Positions 15,862-23,636 of a stretch of DNA of 32,576 nucleotides are shown here, in pieces (positions within the stretch are counted from its first letter, which is position 1; every line of letters starts with the position of its first letter). Origin of the DNA: Actinophytocola sp036402745. Lineage in GTDB: Bacteria > Actinomycetota > Actinomycetes > Mycobacteriales > Pseudonocardiaceae. The notes under the pieces are model-generated. The model searched no databases and was not told the origin of the DNA. It worked only from the letters and a program-made list of their open reading frames with translations. Location: positions 1 through 32,576 of the forward strand of contig NZ_DASWSJ010000385.1 in assembly GCF_036402745.1 (NCBI RefSeq). Reading direction: 5' to 3'. The translations under genes and the position numbers were made by a program.

Positions 15862-16108
15862 CCTTTTTCGCCCACGGCGCGAACCATCGCGACAGGACAA
15901 TTCCGCGGGTGGAGCGTCCCCGGGTCCTGAGGCAGCAGCCCCGGGAATTCGGGAAAAATGCGCGCCATGGGTGGATTCACGTCGGGGCCGCCCGTTCCGG
16001 TGCGCCGAGGCCGATGTGCGCGGGCATGGTCCGGGGTGGTGGTCCCGGTCACAGTCCCGATACCGTTCGGGTAGGCGTCGCCGAGCGGGTGGGGAGGTTG
16101 TTCGTGCC

Positions 16109-16483
16109 ATGCCAGACGAGGATCGTGCTGAGCCCGCCGCCCGGTCGTTCCAGCTGCTGGAGATCCGGTCGCGCCGGGTGGGCGACTGGGTCGTGCTGGC
16201 GGTGCGGGGCGAGATCGACCTCGCCACCGGCCCGCAGCTGCGCGCCACGCTGACCGACACCCTGCGGGCCGAGCCCGCCGGGCTGGTGGTGGACCTGAGC
16301 GACGTCGCCTTCCTCGGCTCCACGGGCCTGAGCGCCCTCATCGAGGTGAGCGACGCCCTCGGCCCGACCCGGTTGCGGGTCGTGGCCAGCACGTCGCCGA
16401 CGCTGCGCCCGATCGAGCTCACCGGCCTCCACCAGGTGCTCGCGGTGTTCCGCGACCTCGACTCGGCGCTCGAGGCCCCGTAG
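16109..16483 (+). CDS. STAS-domain anti-sigma-factor antagonist
   Basis: 124-residue STAS protein of the SpoIIAA/RsbV class, which binds a kinase-type anti-sigma factor and frees a sigma factor when unphosphorylated. Features: RGEIDLATGPQLRATL (33-48), the beta-strand VVDLSDVAFL (60-69) and the switch-helix start GSTGLSALIE (70-79). Ser71 or Thr72 stands at the usual phosphorylation site (family pattern D/S-S-S/T-G), while the preceding acidic residue of SpoIIAA is Gly70 here. The ATG at 16109 has GGGGAGG at 16091-16097. It is a single gene flanked by the NRPS scar and the P450 gene; no anti-sigma kinase or sigma gene is adjacent, so the partner must be elsewhere. Confidence 0.9.
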   Translation: MPDEDRAEPAARSFQLLEIRSRRVGDWVVLAVRGEIDLATGPQLRATLTDTLRAEPAGLVVDLSDVAFLGSTGLSALIEVSDALGPTRLRVVASTSPTLRPIELTGLHQVLAVFRDLDSALEAP

Positions 16484-16565
16484 CCGGCTGCTCGGGGCGC
16501 GGCGATCCCGGGGCCTGACACCGGTGCCGGTGCGCGGGCGGGCGGCGTCTCACCGGTTTGGCGTC

Positions 16566-16584
16566 TGCACGGCGAACCCGTGCA
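16566..16584. promoter_or_regulatory. inverted repeat before the P450 gene
   Basis: TGCACGG (16566-16572) and CCGTGCA (16578-16584) are perfect arms around a 5-base loop. The repeat ends 16 bases before the GTG start and directly abuts the ribosome-binding region GAGG (16589-16592). It could be a regulator-binding dyad or an mRNA hairpin affecting translation; sequence alone does not decide. Confidence 0.35.
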
Positions 16585-16600
16585 CCGCGAGGATGGACGG

Positions 16601-17770
16601 GTGACCAGCACCCGCAAGATCGACCGCAGCGCCACGGAGAACATCTGCCCCGCCTACCGCGACGGGAACGGCGTGTGGCACGTCCGCGACTACGTGAGCG
16701 GGCGGGCGGTGCTCCGCAACACCGACACCGTCCAGGCCGGGCTCGGCGTCGAGACGGTGGAGAAGCTGCCGGCCGGGTTCCGCCGCCCGGTGCTCTACTG
16801 GGACGGCCCCGAGCACCGCGAGTACCGCCGGCAGACCGCGCGCTTCTTCACCCCGAAACGCGTCGACGCCGAGTACCGCGAGCTCATGCACCGGATCGCC
16901 GACCGGGAGATCGCCGTGCTGCGCCGGGCCGGCAGCGCCGACCTGTCCGAGCTGAGCTTCCGGCTCGCGGTCGACGTGGCCAAGGCGGTGATCGGGCTGA
17001 CCGACAGCAGGCCCGGCACCGCGCGGCGCCTCGAGCGCTTCTTCCCCGAGAAGCTCGGCAAGCCCGGCTTCACCAGCGCGAGCGGGGTGTACTGGGCGGC
17101 CCGGATCCTGTACCTGTGGCTCGCCGTCTACGTGGGCGACGTCCGGCCGGCGGTGCGGTCGCGGGTGCGGCGCCGCCAGGACGACCTGATCTCCCACCTC
17201 CTCGACGAGGGCGTGCGCACGGGCGAGATCCTCAGCGAGTGCCTCACGGTCGCGGCCGCCGGGATGGTCACCACCCGGGAGTTCATCAGCGCCGCGGCCT
17301 GGCACCTGTTCACCGACGACGACCTCCGCGCCCGCTACCGCGCCGGCGACGAGCCCGAGCGGCTCGCGATCCTGCACGAGCTCGCCCGCCTCGAGCCGCC
17401 GCTCGCCGCGCTGCGCAGGCGCACGACCGCGCCCGTGCCGCTGCCGGACGGGACGACGATCGCCGCGGGTGAGCGGGTGGACATCTCGGTGGCGGCGGCC
17501 AACATCGACCCCGCCATGGCCGGCGACCGCCCGGGCGCGACGTGCCCGGCCCGCCCGACGAACCACGGCGCCGGCCCGGCGGGCCTCACCTTCGGCGACG
17601 GCGCCCACAAGTGCCCCGGCGCGCACATCGCCATCCAGGAGTCGGACATCTTCCTCACCAAGCTGCTGGCCCTCGAGCACGTGCGGATGACGAGCCCGCC
17701 GAGGGTGTCGTTCAACGAGGACTTCGCGAGCTACGCCCTGCACGGCCTGACCGTCTCCATTGGACAGTAG
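16601..17770 (+). CDS. cytochrome P450
   Basis: 389-residue soluble P450 monooxygenase of the actinobacterial class. The heme-binding loop FGDGAHKCPG places the thiolate ligand at Cys338. The K-helix ExxR is ELAR (Glu260-Arg263). The I-helix reads AAAGMVTTRE (about 218-227), where the acidic residue that normally precedes the conserved Thr is Val223. PVLYWDGPEHREYRRQ is the C-helix region with the WxxxR/HxxxR heme-propionate contacts. The GTG at 16601 follows GAGG at 16589-16592; an earlier in-frame GTG at 16580 lies in an inverted repeat. No ferredoxin or reductase gene is adjacent. The substrate is unknown. The stop sits 106 bases from the convergent peptidase gene. Confidence 0.93.
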   Translation: MTSTRKIDRSATENICPAYRDGNGVWHVRDYVSGRAVLRNTDTVQAGLGVETVEKLPAGFRRPVLYWDGPEHREYRRQTARFFTPKRVDAEYRELMHRIADREIAVLRRAGSADLSELSFRLAVDVAKAVIGLTDSRPGTARRLERFFPEKLGKPGFTSASGVYWAARILYLWLAVYVGDVRPAVRSRVRRRQDDLISHLLDEGVRTGEILSECLTVAAAGMVTTREFISAAAWHLFTDDDLRARYRAGDEPERLAILHELARLEPPLAALRRRTTAPVPLPDGTTIAAGERVDISVAAANIDPAMAGDRPGATCPARPTNHGAGPAGLTFGDGAHKCPGAHIAIQESDIFLTKLLALEHVRMTSPPRVSFNEDFASYALHGLTVSIGQ

Positions 17771-17801
17771 GCGGCGAGGCACCGGTGCGGCACTTCGCCG
17801 C
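17771..17801. terminator. possible hairpin between convergent genes
   Basis: GCGGCGA (17771-17777) pairs with TCGCCGC (17795-17801) around an internal GCACCGGTGC palindrome, immediately after the P450 stop. There is no T-tract, as often in high-GC actinomycetes. The function as terminator is inferred from position between convergent genes only. Confidence 0.3.
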
Positions 17802-17875
17802 CCCGGACCTGTCCGCGGCCGCACGGGCCAGGACGCGGTGTCCGTCGACGACGGCGGTGCGGTTCCTGGTCCGTC

Positions 17876-19366
17876 CTAATGCGACGCTTCGAGCAGGCGG
17901 TGCGTCTCGGCGATGCGGTCGACGGACCCCGGCTTCGCCGCCGCGGCCCGCGCCGTTGCGCCGTTCGGGCCCACCGCGGGCTTTCCGGCGGTGTAGAGCC
18001 AGGTCGTGAACAGGTTGTCCAGCTGCTTGCCGGAGATCCGCTCGGCCAGCGCGATGAACTCGGGGGTCGTCGCGGTGCCGTCCTTGTGTTTCGCCGCCCA
18101 GGTGCGGAGGATCCGGAAGAACGCGGTGTCGCCGACCGCGGTGCGCAGCGCCTGCAGGGTCATGCCGCCGCGGTCGTACACCGCGTCGTGGAACTGGTTG
18201 TCCGGGCCCGGGTCGCCGGGCAGCACCTGCCAGAAACCGTCGTCGGCGGGGATCGAGTCGTAGGTGAACTGCGCGACCTCCGCCGGCGTGCCCTCGCCCT
18301 GGTAGTCCGACCACAGGTACTCCGCGTAGGTGGCGAAGCCCTCGTTGAGCCAGATCTCCTTCCAGTCCCGCACCGACACCGAGTCACCGAACCACTGGTG
18401 GGCCAGCTCGTGCGCCACCACCGAGGTGTTCGCCCCGCGCCGGAAGAACGCGCCGTCGTACACCGGGCGGGTCTGGTTCTCCAGCGCGAAGCCGAGCCCG
18501 GAGTCGACGACGCCGCCCTGCGCCTCGAACGGGTGCGGGCCGAAGCTCTGCGCGAGCACGTCGATCACCTCCGGCGTGCGCTCCACGGACGCCCGCGCGG
18601 CGGGGCCGTAGGCGCCGAGGTCGTCGCCGTACGCGGTGACCAGCGGCTGGCCGTTCGGCGCGGTCGCCTCGCGCACCTCGTACTGCCCGATCGCGACGAA
18701 CGTCAGGTAGGACGCCTGCGGCCGGACGCTGCGCCAGTTCCACCGCACCCAGCCGGCGACCTGCTGCTGCTTGCCGGTGAGCACGCCGTTGGACAGCGCC
18801 TCGACACCCTCCGGCACGGCGATCGACACGTCGAAGGTCGCCTTGTCCAGCGGGTGGTCGTTGCTCGGGTACCACCACGGCGCGATCTGCGGCTCGTTGA
18901 CCCCGAGGGCCCCGGTCGGCGTGCGCTGCCAGCCCGCGAAGCCGTAGAGCCGGTAAGGCTCGGGCTTGTCGGTGTAGCGCACCACCACGGTGAGGTCGCT
19001 GCCCTTCGCCAGCTTCGCCTTCGGGGTGACGGTCAGCTCGCCGCCCTTGGTGGCGAACCCGGCCGGCGCGTTGTTCACCCGGACCGAGGAGACCTTGAGC
19101 AGGAAGTCCAGGTTGAACCGGGTCAGGTCCTGGGTCGTTCTCGCGAGGATCGTGGTGGTGCCGGAGAGCAGGTCGGTCGCGGGCTGGTAGGTCAGCCGGA
19201 TGTCGTAGTGCGCGACGTCGTAGCCGCCGTTGCCGTCGAGCGGGTAGTACGAGTCGCCGATGCCGGGCGCCCCCGACGTGCCGGCCGCGCTCGCGGTCGA
19301 GCCGGACAGCACGGCGACCAGCATGGCCGCCGTGCCAGCGAGCAGGGCGCGGGTCTTCCGCTTCAT
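17876..19366 (-). CDS. secreted M1-family zinc aminopeptidase
   Basis: 496-residue gluzincin. A Sec signal peptide is evident: KRKTR, hydrophobic core, then ASAAG with likely cleavage near residue 28. The N-terminal beta-domain is followed by the exopeptidase-type segment GFALENQTR (292-300, equivalent to GAMEN). The zinc motif is HELAHQWFGDS, with His319, Glu320 and His323, and Glu342 in NEGFATY supplies the third ligand. It ends soon after the catalytic domain and lacks the long C-terminal helical domain of full-size M1 enzymes, a form common in actinomycetes. The ATG at 19366 has GGAGG about 7 bases upstream. An inverted repeat at 19421-19442 lies in its promoter region. It probably trims extracellular peptides for nutrition. 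Confidence 0.93.
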   Translation of the reverse strand: MKRKTRALLAGTAAMLVAVLSGSTASAAGTSGAPGIGDSYYPLDGNGGYDVAHYDIRLTYQPATDLLSGTTTILARTTQDLTRFNLDFLLKVSSVRVNNAPAGFATKGGELTVTPKAKLAKGSDLTVVVRYTDKPEPYRLYGFAGWQRTPTGALGVNEPQIAPWWYPSNDHPLDKATFDVSIAVPEGVEALSNGVLTGKQQQVAGWVRWNWRSVRPQASYLTFVAIGQYEVREATAPNGQPLVTAYGDDLGAYGPAARASVERTPEVIDVLAQSFGPHPFEAQGGVVDSGLGFALENQTRPVYDGAFFRRGANTSVVAHELAHQWFGDSVSVRDWKEIWLNEGFATYAEYLWSDYQGEGTPAEVAQFTYDSIPADDGFWQVLPGDPGPDNQFHDAVYDRGGMTLQALRTAVGDTAFFRILRTWAAKHKDGTATTPEFIALAERISGKQLDNLFTTWLYTAGKPAVGPNGATARAAAAKPGSVDRIAETHRLLEASH

Positions 19367-19420
19367 GGTGCACCTCCGTGGCGGCGAGTCGGCAGCACCA
19401 TAGGCGCGCGACGTGCCGCC

Positions 19421-19442
19421 ACAACACCGTCAAACGTGTTGT
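19421..19442. promoter_or_regulatory. operator-like inverted repeat upstream of the M1 peptidase gene
   Basis: ACAACAC (19421-19427) and GTGTTGT (19436-19442) form perfect 7-base arms around an 8-base spacer, 55 bases upstream of the peptidase start. On the minus strand a TATGGT about 30-35 bases before the start could serve as -10. Binding protein unknown. Confidence 0.4.
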
Positions 19443-19507
19443 CCTGCCAGGTGAAACACCACAAACCGGACCGCTGGGGAACTATCGCCGCCGGCCCGCC
19501 CAGCCGC

Positions 19508-20191
19508 TCAGTGCGCGATGTCGAGGATGACCCGCCGCACCTGGTTCGCCCGGTCGAGCTGGGTCGTCACCCGGAACGGCAGCTTCTCCCGGACGCCGAC
19601 GGCCAGGGTCGACTGGCCCTCGAAGAAGCCCGCGAACCGCACCGCGCGCAGGCTGCGCCATCCGGTGGGGGAGCAGAGGTAGTCGCCGGTGTCGGCGAGG
19701 ACCTTGCCTGGCTGGTGCCCGGAGTCGTCGTAGCCCTGCACGGCCGCGCGGAGCACGACCTCGAGCGCCGCCTTGCCGGGCACGGGCATCGGCGTGCCCG
19801 ATCCGTCGACGGTGACGACGGGGACGTACCGCACCGCGTACCCGACGTCGGTTGGCCCGTTGACGTCGAACACGACGCGGTCGTAGCAGTCGTGTTGTCC
19901 CGCCCGCACCAGGTAGAGCGCGGCGGTGGAGTAGGGCGCCGCGGTCTCGCCGGCGGTGTTCCAGTGCTGGGTCTCCCCGCATGCCGAGGGTTGCTGGGCC
20001 TTGACGCCTTCCGCGGTCTCGATCGGGGTCTCGGCAGGCCGGCCGGTCGTGGGCGCGCCGCGGGCCGTCGGTGGAGCGGTGCGCGCGGTCGTCGTGGCCT
20101 GCGAGCCGGACTGCTCGGCGGCCCCGTCGCAGGCGGTGAGCATGGTCGAGGCCGCGATCCCGGCCACCATCGCCATCGTGATCCGTCGCAT
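19508..20191 (-). CDS. AMIN-like domain lipoprotein
   Basis: 227-residue exported lipoprotein. The start ATG 20191 (MRRITMAMV) is favoured over ATG 20203 because GGAG at 20198-20201 gives a 6-base spacing only for the former. The lipobox MLTAC puts the lipidated Cys at residue 21. A Thr/Ala/Pro-rich linker follows, then one globular domain with the pattern HDCYDRVVFDVNG ... GYAVRYVP ... LEVVLRAA ... VRFAGFFEGQSTLAVGVREKLPFRVT and a final RRVILDIAH. This is the AMIN-like fold annotated in many actinobacterial lipoproteins. The function is unknown; relatives may bind cell-wall polymers. It stands alone, transcribed toward the peptidase gene. Confidence 0.8.
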   Translation of the reverse strand: MRRITMAMVAGIAASTMLTACDGAAEQSGSQATTTARTAPPTARGAPTTGRPAETPIETAEGVKAQQPSACGETQHWNTAGETAAPYSTAALYLVRAGQHDCYDRVVFDVNGPTDVGYAVRYVPVVTVDGSGTPMPVPGKAALEVVLRAAVQGYDDSGHQPGKVLADTGDYLCSPTGWRSLRAVRFAGFFEGQSTLAVGVREKLPFRVTTQLDRANQVRRVILDIAH

Positions 20192-20340
20192 GTCGAACTC
20201 CATTCTCCAGCGTTCCCTTTGTGCAGAGGACGTCAGGGAAAGGAGCCGGGTTGGGTCACGATTGAGAATTCGCCCGGTGGCAGGTACCCGGTTACCGCAG
20301 GTCATCACCGGCCGGAAACGGGTTTCACGGCGAGCGCAGG

Positions 20341-20769
20341 GCCTCCGTCGGGGACAGGCGAGCGGCCCGGACCGGCCGGCTGCTCGGCCAGCCATGGGGC
20401 AAGCCGGTCGCCATCGTCATCGTCATCGCCATCGGCCTGGCCGTCGTCGCCGCGGCGTTCGTCGCCCGGCACGGTCTGGCCCGGCTTCGCCGAGGAGCTC
20501 GACCTCGGCAAGGTCGCCGCGCGGATGCGGAAGGGTGCTGTCCGGTTGGGCCGGCTCGGCTACGCCGCGCTCGGCGCCGTGTACGGAATCGCCGGGGTAC
20601 TGGTCATCGGTCGCGGCCGCGAAGAGCCAGCCGGCGAAGGCGAGGGGGCTCGATGTGGCCCTGAAAACCTTGGCAGCACAGCCATTCGGCGTAGTGCTGT
20701 TGCTCCTGATAGGCGCCGGGCCGGCGGCGTTCGCGGTGTTCGCGTTGTCCGACGCGCGGTACCGGCGCG
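20341..20769 (+). pseudogene. DUF1206 membrane-protein pseudogene with two frameshifts and lost 5' part
   Basis: Three consecutive frames must be joined to recover a DUF1206-like C-terminal half. The first, from about 20341 to 20475, reads RTGRLLGQPWGKPVAIVIVIAI followed by AFVARHGL. The second, about 20468-20605, reads PGFAEELDLGKVAARMRK and then GRLGYAALGAVYGIAGVLV. The third, about 20612-20769, reads AKARGLDVALKTLAAQPFG and then a hydrophobic helix ending FALSDARYRR. Gly/Tyr-Ala repeats, an aromatic QPxG turn before each helix pair and the DARYRR end are typical of the family. The N-terminal repeats are absent. From 20192 to 20340 I see no gene. Confidence 0.75.
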
Positions 20770-20850
20770 CCCGAGTCCCCGCCTGCGCAAGGGATTCGCG
20801 GCTGACTCGCGCTGATTCGCGTCGTCGCGGAAACGATCTATTGAGGACTG

Positions 20851-20875
20851 GTTTGGGACGGTCCTGAGTGGGCAT
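20851..20875 (+). promoter_or_regulatory. sigmaB/sigmaF-like promoter for the DUF6131 gene
   Basis: GTTT (20851-20854) and GGGCAT (20870-20875) are separated by 15 bases, matching the GTTT-N14-16-GGGTAT pattern of stress sigma factors of the SigB/SigF/SigH class in actinobacteria. It lies 114 bases upstream of the ATG at 20990, giving a longish 5' leader. The match is visual; no start site has been shown. Confidence 0.45.
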
Positions 20876-20989
20876 CCACCTTCCGACGTCAAGGCAAGAA
20901 CAACTCAACGAAACGAGTCGGGTGCGTGGCGGCGCACTCGCTCAGCCGTCGTGTTGTCAGGTGCGTCATTTCCCCGAAGGAGTCCCCGC

Positions 20990-21145
20990 ATGATCGTTCT
21001 CGGAGTCGTGTTACTCGTCATCGGCTTCCTCGCCAAGATCTCCATCCTGTGGACGATCGGCATCGTCCTGGTCGTCGTCGGAGCGATCCTCGCCATCCTC
21101 GGCGGAACCGGCCGCAGGGTCGGTGGCCGGGCGCACTGGTTCTGA
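20990..21145 (+). CDS. DUF6131 family small membrane protein
   Basis: 51-residue hydrophobic mini-protein. It has two closely spaced membrane helices, IVLGVVLLVIGFLA and LWTIGIVLVVVGAILAIL, joined by KISI, and a basic tail GRRVGGRAHWF. This pattern (an ILWTIG turn and a GxxGRxVGGRxHW-type end) is the DUF6131 family of actinobacteria, of unknown function. The ATG at 20990 has a good GAAGGAG at 20976-20982. A strong hairpin terminator follows 22 bases after the stop, so this is a monocistronic unit, probably stress-induced given the sigmaB-like promoter. Confidence 0.88.
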   Translation: MIVLGVVLLVIGFLAKISILWTIGIVLVVVGAILAILGGTGRRVGGRAHWF

Positions 21146-21167
21146 GCACCACTCCCAGTGGCGCGGA

Positions 21168-21210
21168 ACGAGCCGGCCGGGAACACCGTTCCCGGCCGGC
21201 TCGTGGTTTT
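21168..21210 (+). terminator. strong intrinsic-type terminator
   Basis: Perfect 17-base arms ACGAGCCGGCCGGGAAC (21168-21184) and GTTCCCGGCCGGCTCGT (21188-21204) surround a 3-base loop, followed by GGTTTT. It is the strongest hairpin I noticed in the window and lies directly after the DUF6131 gene. Between it and the gene at 21419 I see no convincing coding sequence. Confidence 0.88.
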
Positions 21211-21418
21211 CTCCTCAGCTGCCGCCGCTGGTGAGCTGGCGGCGATGGAACTCGAAATGCTTGGTGGGTAAGCGACAGACGTCGGCGAGGGTCAGGTGGT
21301 CGGGTTCCGCCGACGAGCAGGCGATCGATCCCGTAACCGATCCGGTCCCGGTTCGCGGTAACGGGCCGGTCGATCCGCCGATGCACAGGCGTATGCCGTA
21401 CTGCGTCTGGAGTGCACC

Positions 21419-22324
21419 ATGATCGAGAACTCGTCGGTGGGTCTGGCCATGCTCGAAGCCGAGGTGCCGGTCACGGTCACGGGCGAGGAGCGGTACCAGG
21501 CCGAGCTGGCCCGCTACCGCGTGGCGCCGGGGGCGCAGCGCGAGGTCGCGGTGGAGCTGGGCTGGTGCACCATCGGGTCGGGCAAGTACCGCGGCGAGCA
21601 CGCCATCGAGGTCCGCCTCGACGGGCGCCGGGTGGGGGAGCTGACCCACCTGATGTCGCAGCGCTACGGCTGGGTCGTGTCGCAGGTGGCCGCGCGCGGT
21701 GGCAGGCCCGGGTGCGAGGCCGTGGTCGAGCTGGGTGCCCGGGGCCTGGAGATCATCCTCCGGCTGCCCCGCCGCACCGGTGGCTCGGTGCCCATCCCGG
21801 CCGCCACACCGGCCCCCATGACGACCCGGATGCCGGCGACGCCGATGCCACCGGCGACTCCGTTGCCGGCACCGCGCCGTGGGATCTTCGCCGCGCACAA
21901 GCCCGCGTGGATCGCCGCGGCCGTCGCGGCCATCATCGTGATCGCCGCCTTGGCCAGCAACGGGAACGACCCGGCTCCTTCCGCCGGCCCGGCCGACGCC
22001 ACCACGACGACGGTCGAGCCCGCGCCGACCACCACGACGACCACCACCACGGTCGCGCCGAAGCCGGCGCCACCGAAGCCGGCGCCCCCCAAGCCCACCC
22101 CGAGGACGACCACGGAGGAGCCCGCCCCGCCTCCGCCGCCGGCCGAGCCCGAGCCGGCGTCCACCTGCGACCCCAACTACAGCGGCTGCGTCCCCATCGC
22201 CAGCGATGTCGACTGCGCGGGAGGCAGCGGCAACGGCCCCGCGTACGTGGCCGGTCCGATCGACGTGATCGGCACCGACATCTACGGCCTCGACCGGGAC
22301 AGCGACGGCGTCGCCTGCGAGTAA
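21419..22324 (+). CDS. membrane-anchored excalibur calcium-binding domain protein
   Basis: 301-residue protein with four parts. Residues 10-118 form a globular alpha/beta domain with a basic/acidic pattern, including GEHAIEVRLDGRRVGELTHLMSQRY (59-83), reminiscent of HIRAN-like domains. Residues 163-180 form one membrane helix. Residues 181-248 are a Thr/Pro-rich linker (poly-Thr, PKPAPPKPAPPKP). Residues 249-301 are an excalibur domain with Cys250, Cys257, Cys266 and Cys300 and the terminal DRDSDGVACE, an EF-hand-like calcium loop. The topology predicts a cytoplasmic N-domain and a cell-wall C-domain. The ATG at 21419 has CTGGAG about 6 bases upstream. A role is not known; linking an internal nucleic-acid-type domain to an external calcium domain is notable. 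Confidence 0.82.
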   Translation: MIENSSVGLAMLEAEVPVTVTGEERYQAELARYRVAPGAQREVAVELGWCTIGSGKYRGEHAIEVRLDGRRVGELTHLMSQRYGWVVSQVAARGGRPGCEAVVELGARGLEIILRLPRRTGGSVPIPAATPAPMTTRMPATPMPPATPLPAPRRGIFAAHKPAWIAAAVAAIIVIAALASNGNDPAPSAGPADATTTTVEPAPTTTTTTTTVAPKPAPPKPAPPKPTPRTTTEEPAPPPPPAEPEPASTCDPNYSGCVPIASDVDCAGGSGNGPAYVAGPIDVIGTDIYGLDRDSDGVACE

Positions 22325-22436
22325 AGCGCAGGCTCCTCATAGGTAATCCACAGCTGCGTCGCAGGCGCGGCACAGTCCTACGCCCAAGGCTGCGACACCG
22401 GGGTTACCCCACGCCATCCAGCGGTGAGGAGTTCAG

Positions 22437-23636
22437 GTGCGCTTTCGGTTGCCACGCGGGCGAAGACGAGTGTTGTGGCTGGCCGTCGTGGTGGTGGTCG
22501 CCGCGGGCGGGGCGGGGGCGTGGCTGGTCCTCCGGCCGTCCTCGGCGGCGCCCGCGGCCCAGGCGATGACGGCGGCGGTCACCTCCGGCCCGCAACGCCA
22601 GACGGTCTCCGCCACCGGCACCGTCAAGCCCGCCAAGCAGGCCGACCTCAGCTTCGCGGTGTCCGGTGCGGTCACCGCGGTGCTGGTCGCCGAGGGCGAC
22701 ACGGTCACCGCCGGGCAGGTGCTGGCCACCGTCGACGACGAGCTGCTGCGGGCCGAGGTCGACGCCGCCCAGTCCAACCTGGACGCGGCCGACGCCCGGC
22801 GCGACGACGACACCGCGGCGGGCGCGTCGGCCACGCAGCTCTCCGCCGACGACGCCGCGGTCGTCTCGGCGCGGAGCCGGCTGACCTCCGCGCAGGACTC
22901 CCTCGGCCAGGCGCGGCTGCGGGCGACGATCGCGGGCACGGTCGCGGCCGTCGACCTCGCCGTCGGCGACCGGGTTTCCGGCGGGGACAACGGATCCGCG
23001 CCGAGCGGCGACAGCTCGACCCCCACGGACCAGTCCGGCAGCGGCAGTACCACGGCACAGTTCACCGTCGTGTCGACCAACCGGTTCATCGTCGAGGCGA
23101 GCGTCGCGAGCGGTGACGTCGAGCGGGTGAAGGCCGGGCTGGCCGCGGACGTCACCCCGGTGGACGCCACCGAGCCCGTGCCCGGCACGGTCACGACCGT
23201 CGGGCTCGTCGCCCAGGTCGACGACTCCGGCGTGGCCACGTTCCCGGTCACCATCGACGTGACCGGCGAGCGCGACAACCTCTACGCCGGGTCCTCGGCC
23301 ACCGTCACGATCGTCGTCGAGGAGCGGCCCGGCGTGCTCACCGTCCCGAGCCAGGCACTGCACAGCGAGGGCGGGCAGACCTACGTCTACAAGATCGTCG
23401 GCGGCGAGAGGGTGCGGACGGACGTGGAGATCGGCACCGCCTACGGCCCGCAGACCGAGGTCGTGTCCGGGCTCGCGGAGGGCGACGAGGTCGAGATCGA
23501 CGGCTTCGTCCGGGCTCCCGGCGCCGGCAACCAGGACAACCAGAACGGCGGCGGCCAGGGCCCGAAGATGTTCCCCGGCGGTGGCGGCGGTGGGCAGGGG
23601 CCCGGTGGCGGCATGGCCCCGGGCGGGGGCAAGTGA
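22437..23636 (+). CDS. MacA/HlyD-type membrane-fusion (adaptor) protein
   Basis: 399-residue adaptor. It has an N-terminal signal-anchor (about 11-32), then a barrel-sandwich/lipoyl half motif SATGTVKPAKQADLSFAVSGAVTAVLVAEGDTVTAGQVLA. A short coiled-coil hairpin rich in Ala/Asp follows (about 100-155), then the return lipoyl half LRATIAGTVAAVDLAVGDRV. Beta-barrel and membrane-proximal domains come next (TVPSQALHSEGGQTYVYKI). The tail is a Gly/Pro/Gln-rich disordered segment. The GTG at 22437 is preceded by TGAGGAG (22425-22431). It is the first gene of a four-gene MacAB-like operon; its TGA overlaps the ATPase ATG. Upstream, 22325-22436 holds small inverted repeats (GGTAA/TTACC and CTGCGTCGCAG) and presumably the promoter. 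Confidence 0.9.
   Translation: MRFRLPRGRRRVLWLAVVVVVAAGGAGAWLVLRPSSAAPAAQAMTAAVTSGPQRQTVSATGTVKPAKQADLSFAVSGAVTAVLVAEGDTVTAGQVLATVDDELLRAEVDAAQSNLDAADARRDDDTAAGASATQLSADDAAVVSARSRLTSAQDSLGQARLRATIAGTVAAVDLAVGDRVSGGDNGSAPSGDSSTPTDQSGSGSTTAQFTVVSTNRFIVEASVASGDVERVKAGLAADVTPVDATEPVPGTVTTVGLVAQVDDSGVATFPVTIDVTGERDNLYAGSSATVTIVVEERPGVLTVPSQALHSEGGQTYVYKIVGGERVRTDVEIGTAYGPQTEVVSGLAEGDEVEIDGFVRAPGAGNQDNQNGGGQGPKMFPGGGGGGQGPGGGMAPGGGK

Noticed and set aside
17879..20815. Plus-strand frame of nearly 3 kb across the peptidase and lipoprotein genes
   Set aside because: Antisense shadow; only its last part (about 20468-20610) has meaning, as one segment of the DUF1206 pseudogene.
21215..21418. Minus-strand frame ending LPTKHFEFHRRQLTSGGS
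   Set aside because: No recognisable domain and its longer part is antisense to the excalibur protein; not enough to call a remnant.
22060..22130. PKPAPPKP-type tandem DNA repeat
   Set aside because: Explained by the Pro/Lys-rich linker of the excalibur protein; ordinary low-complexity coding repeat.
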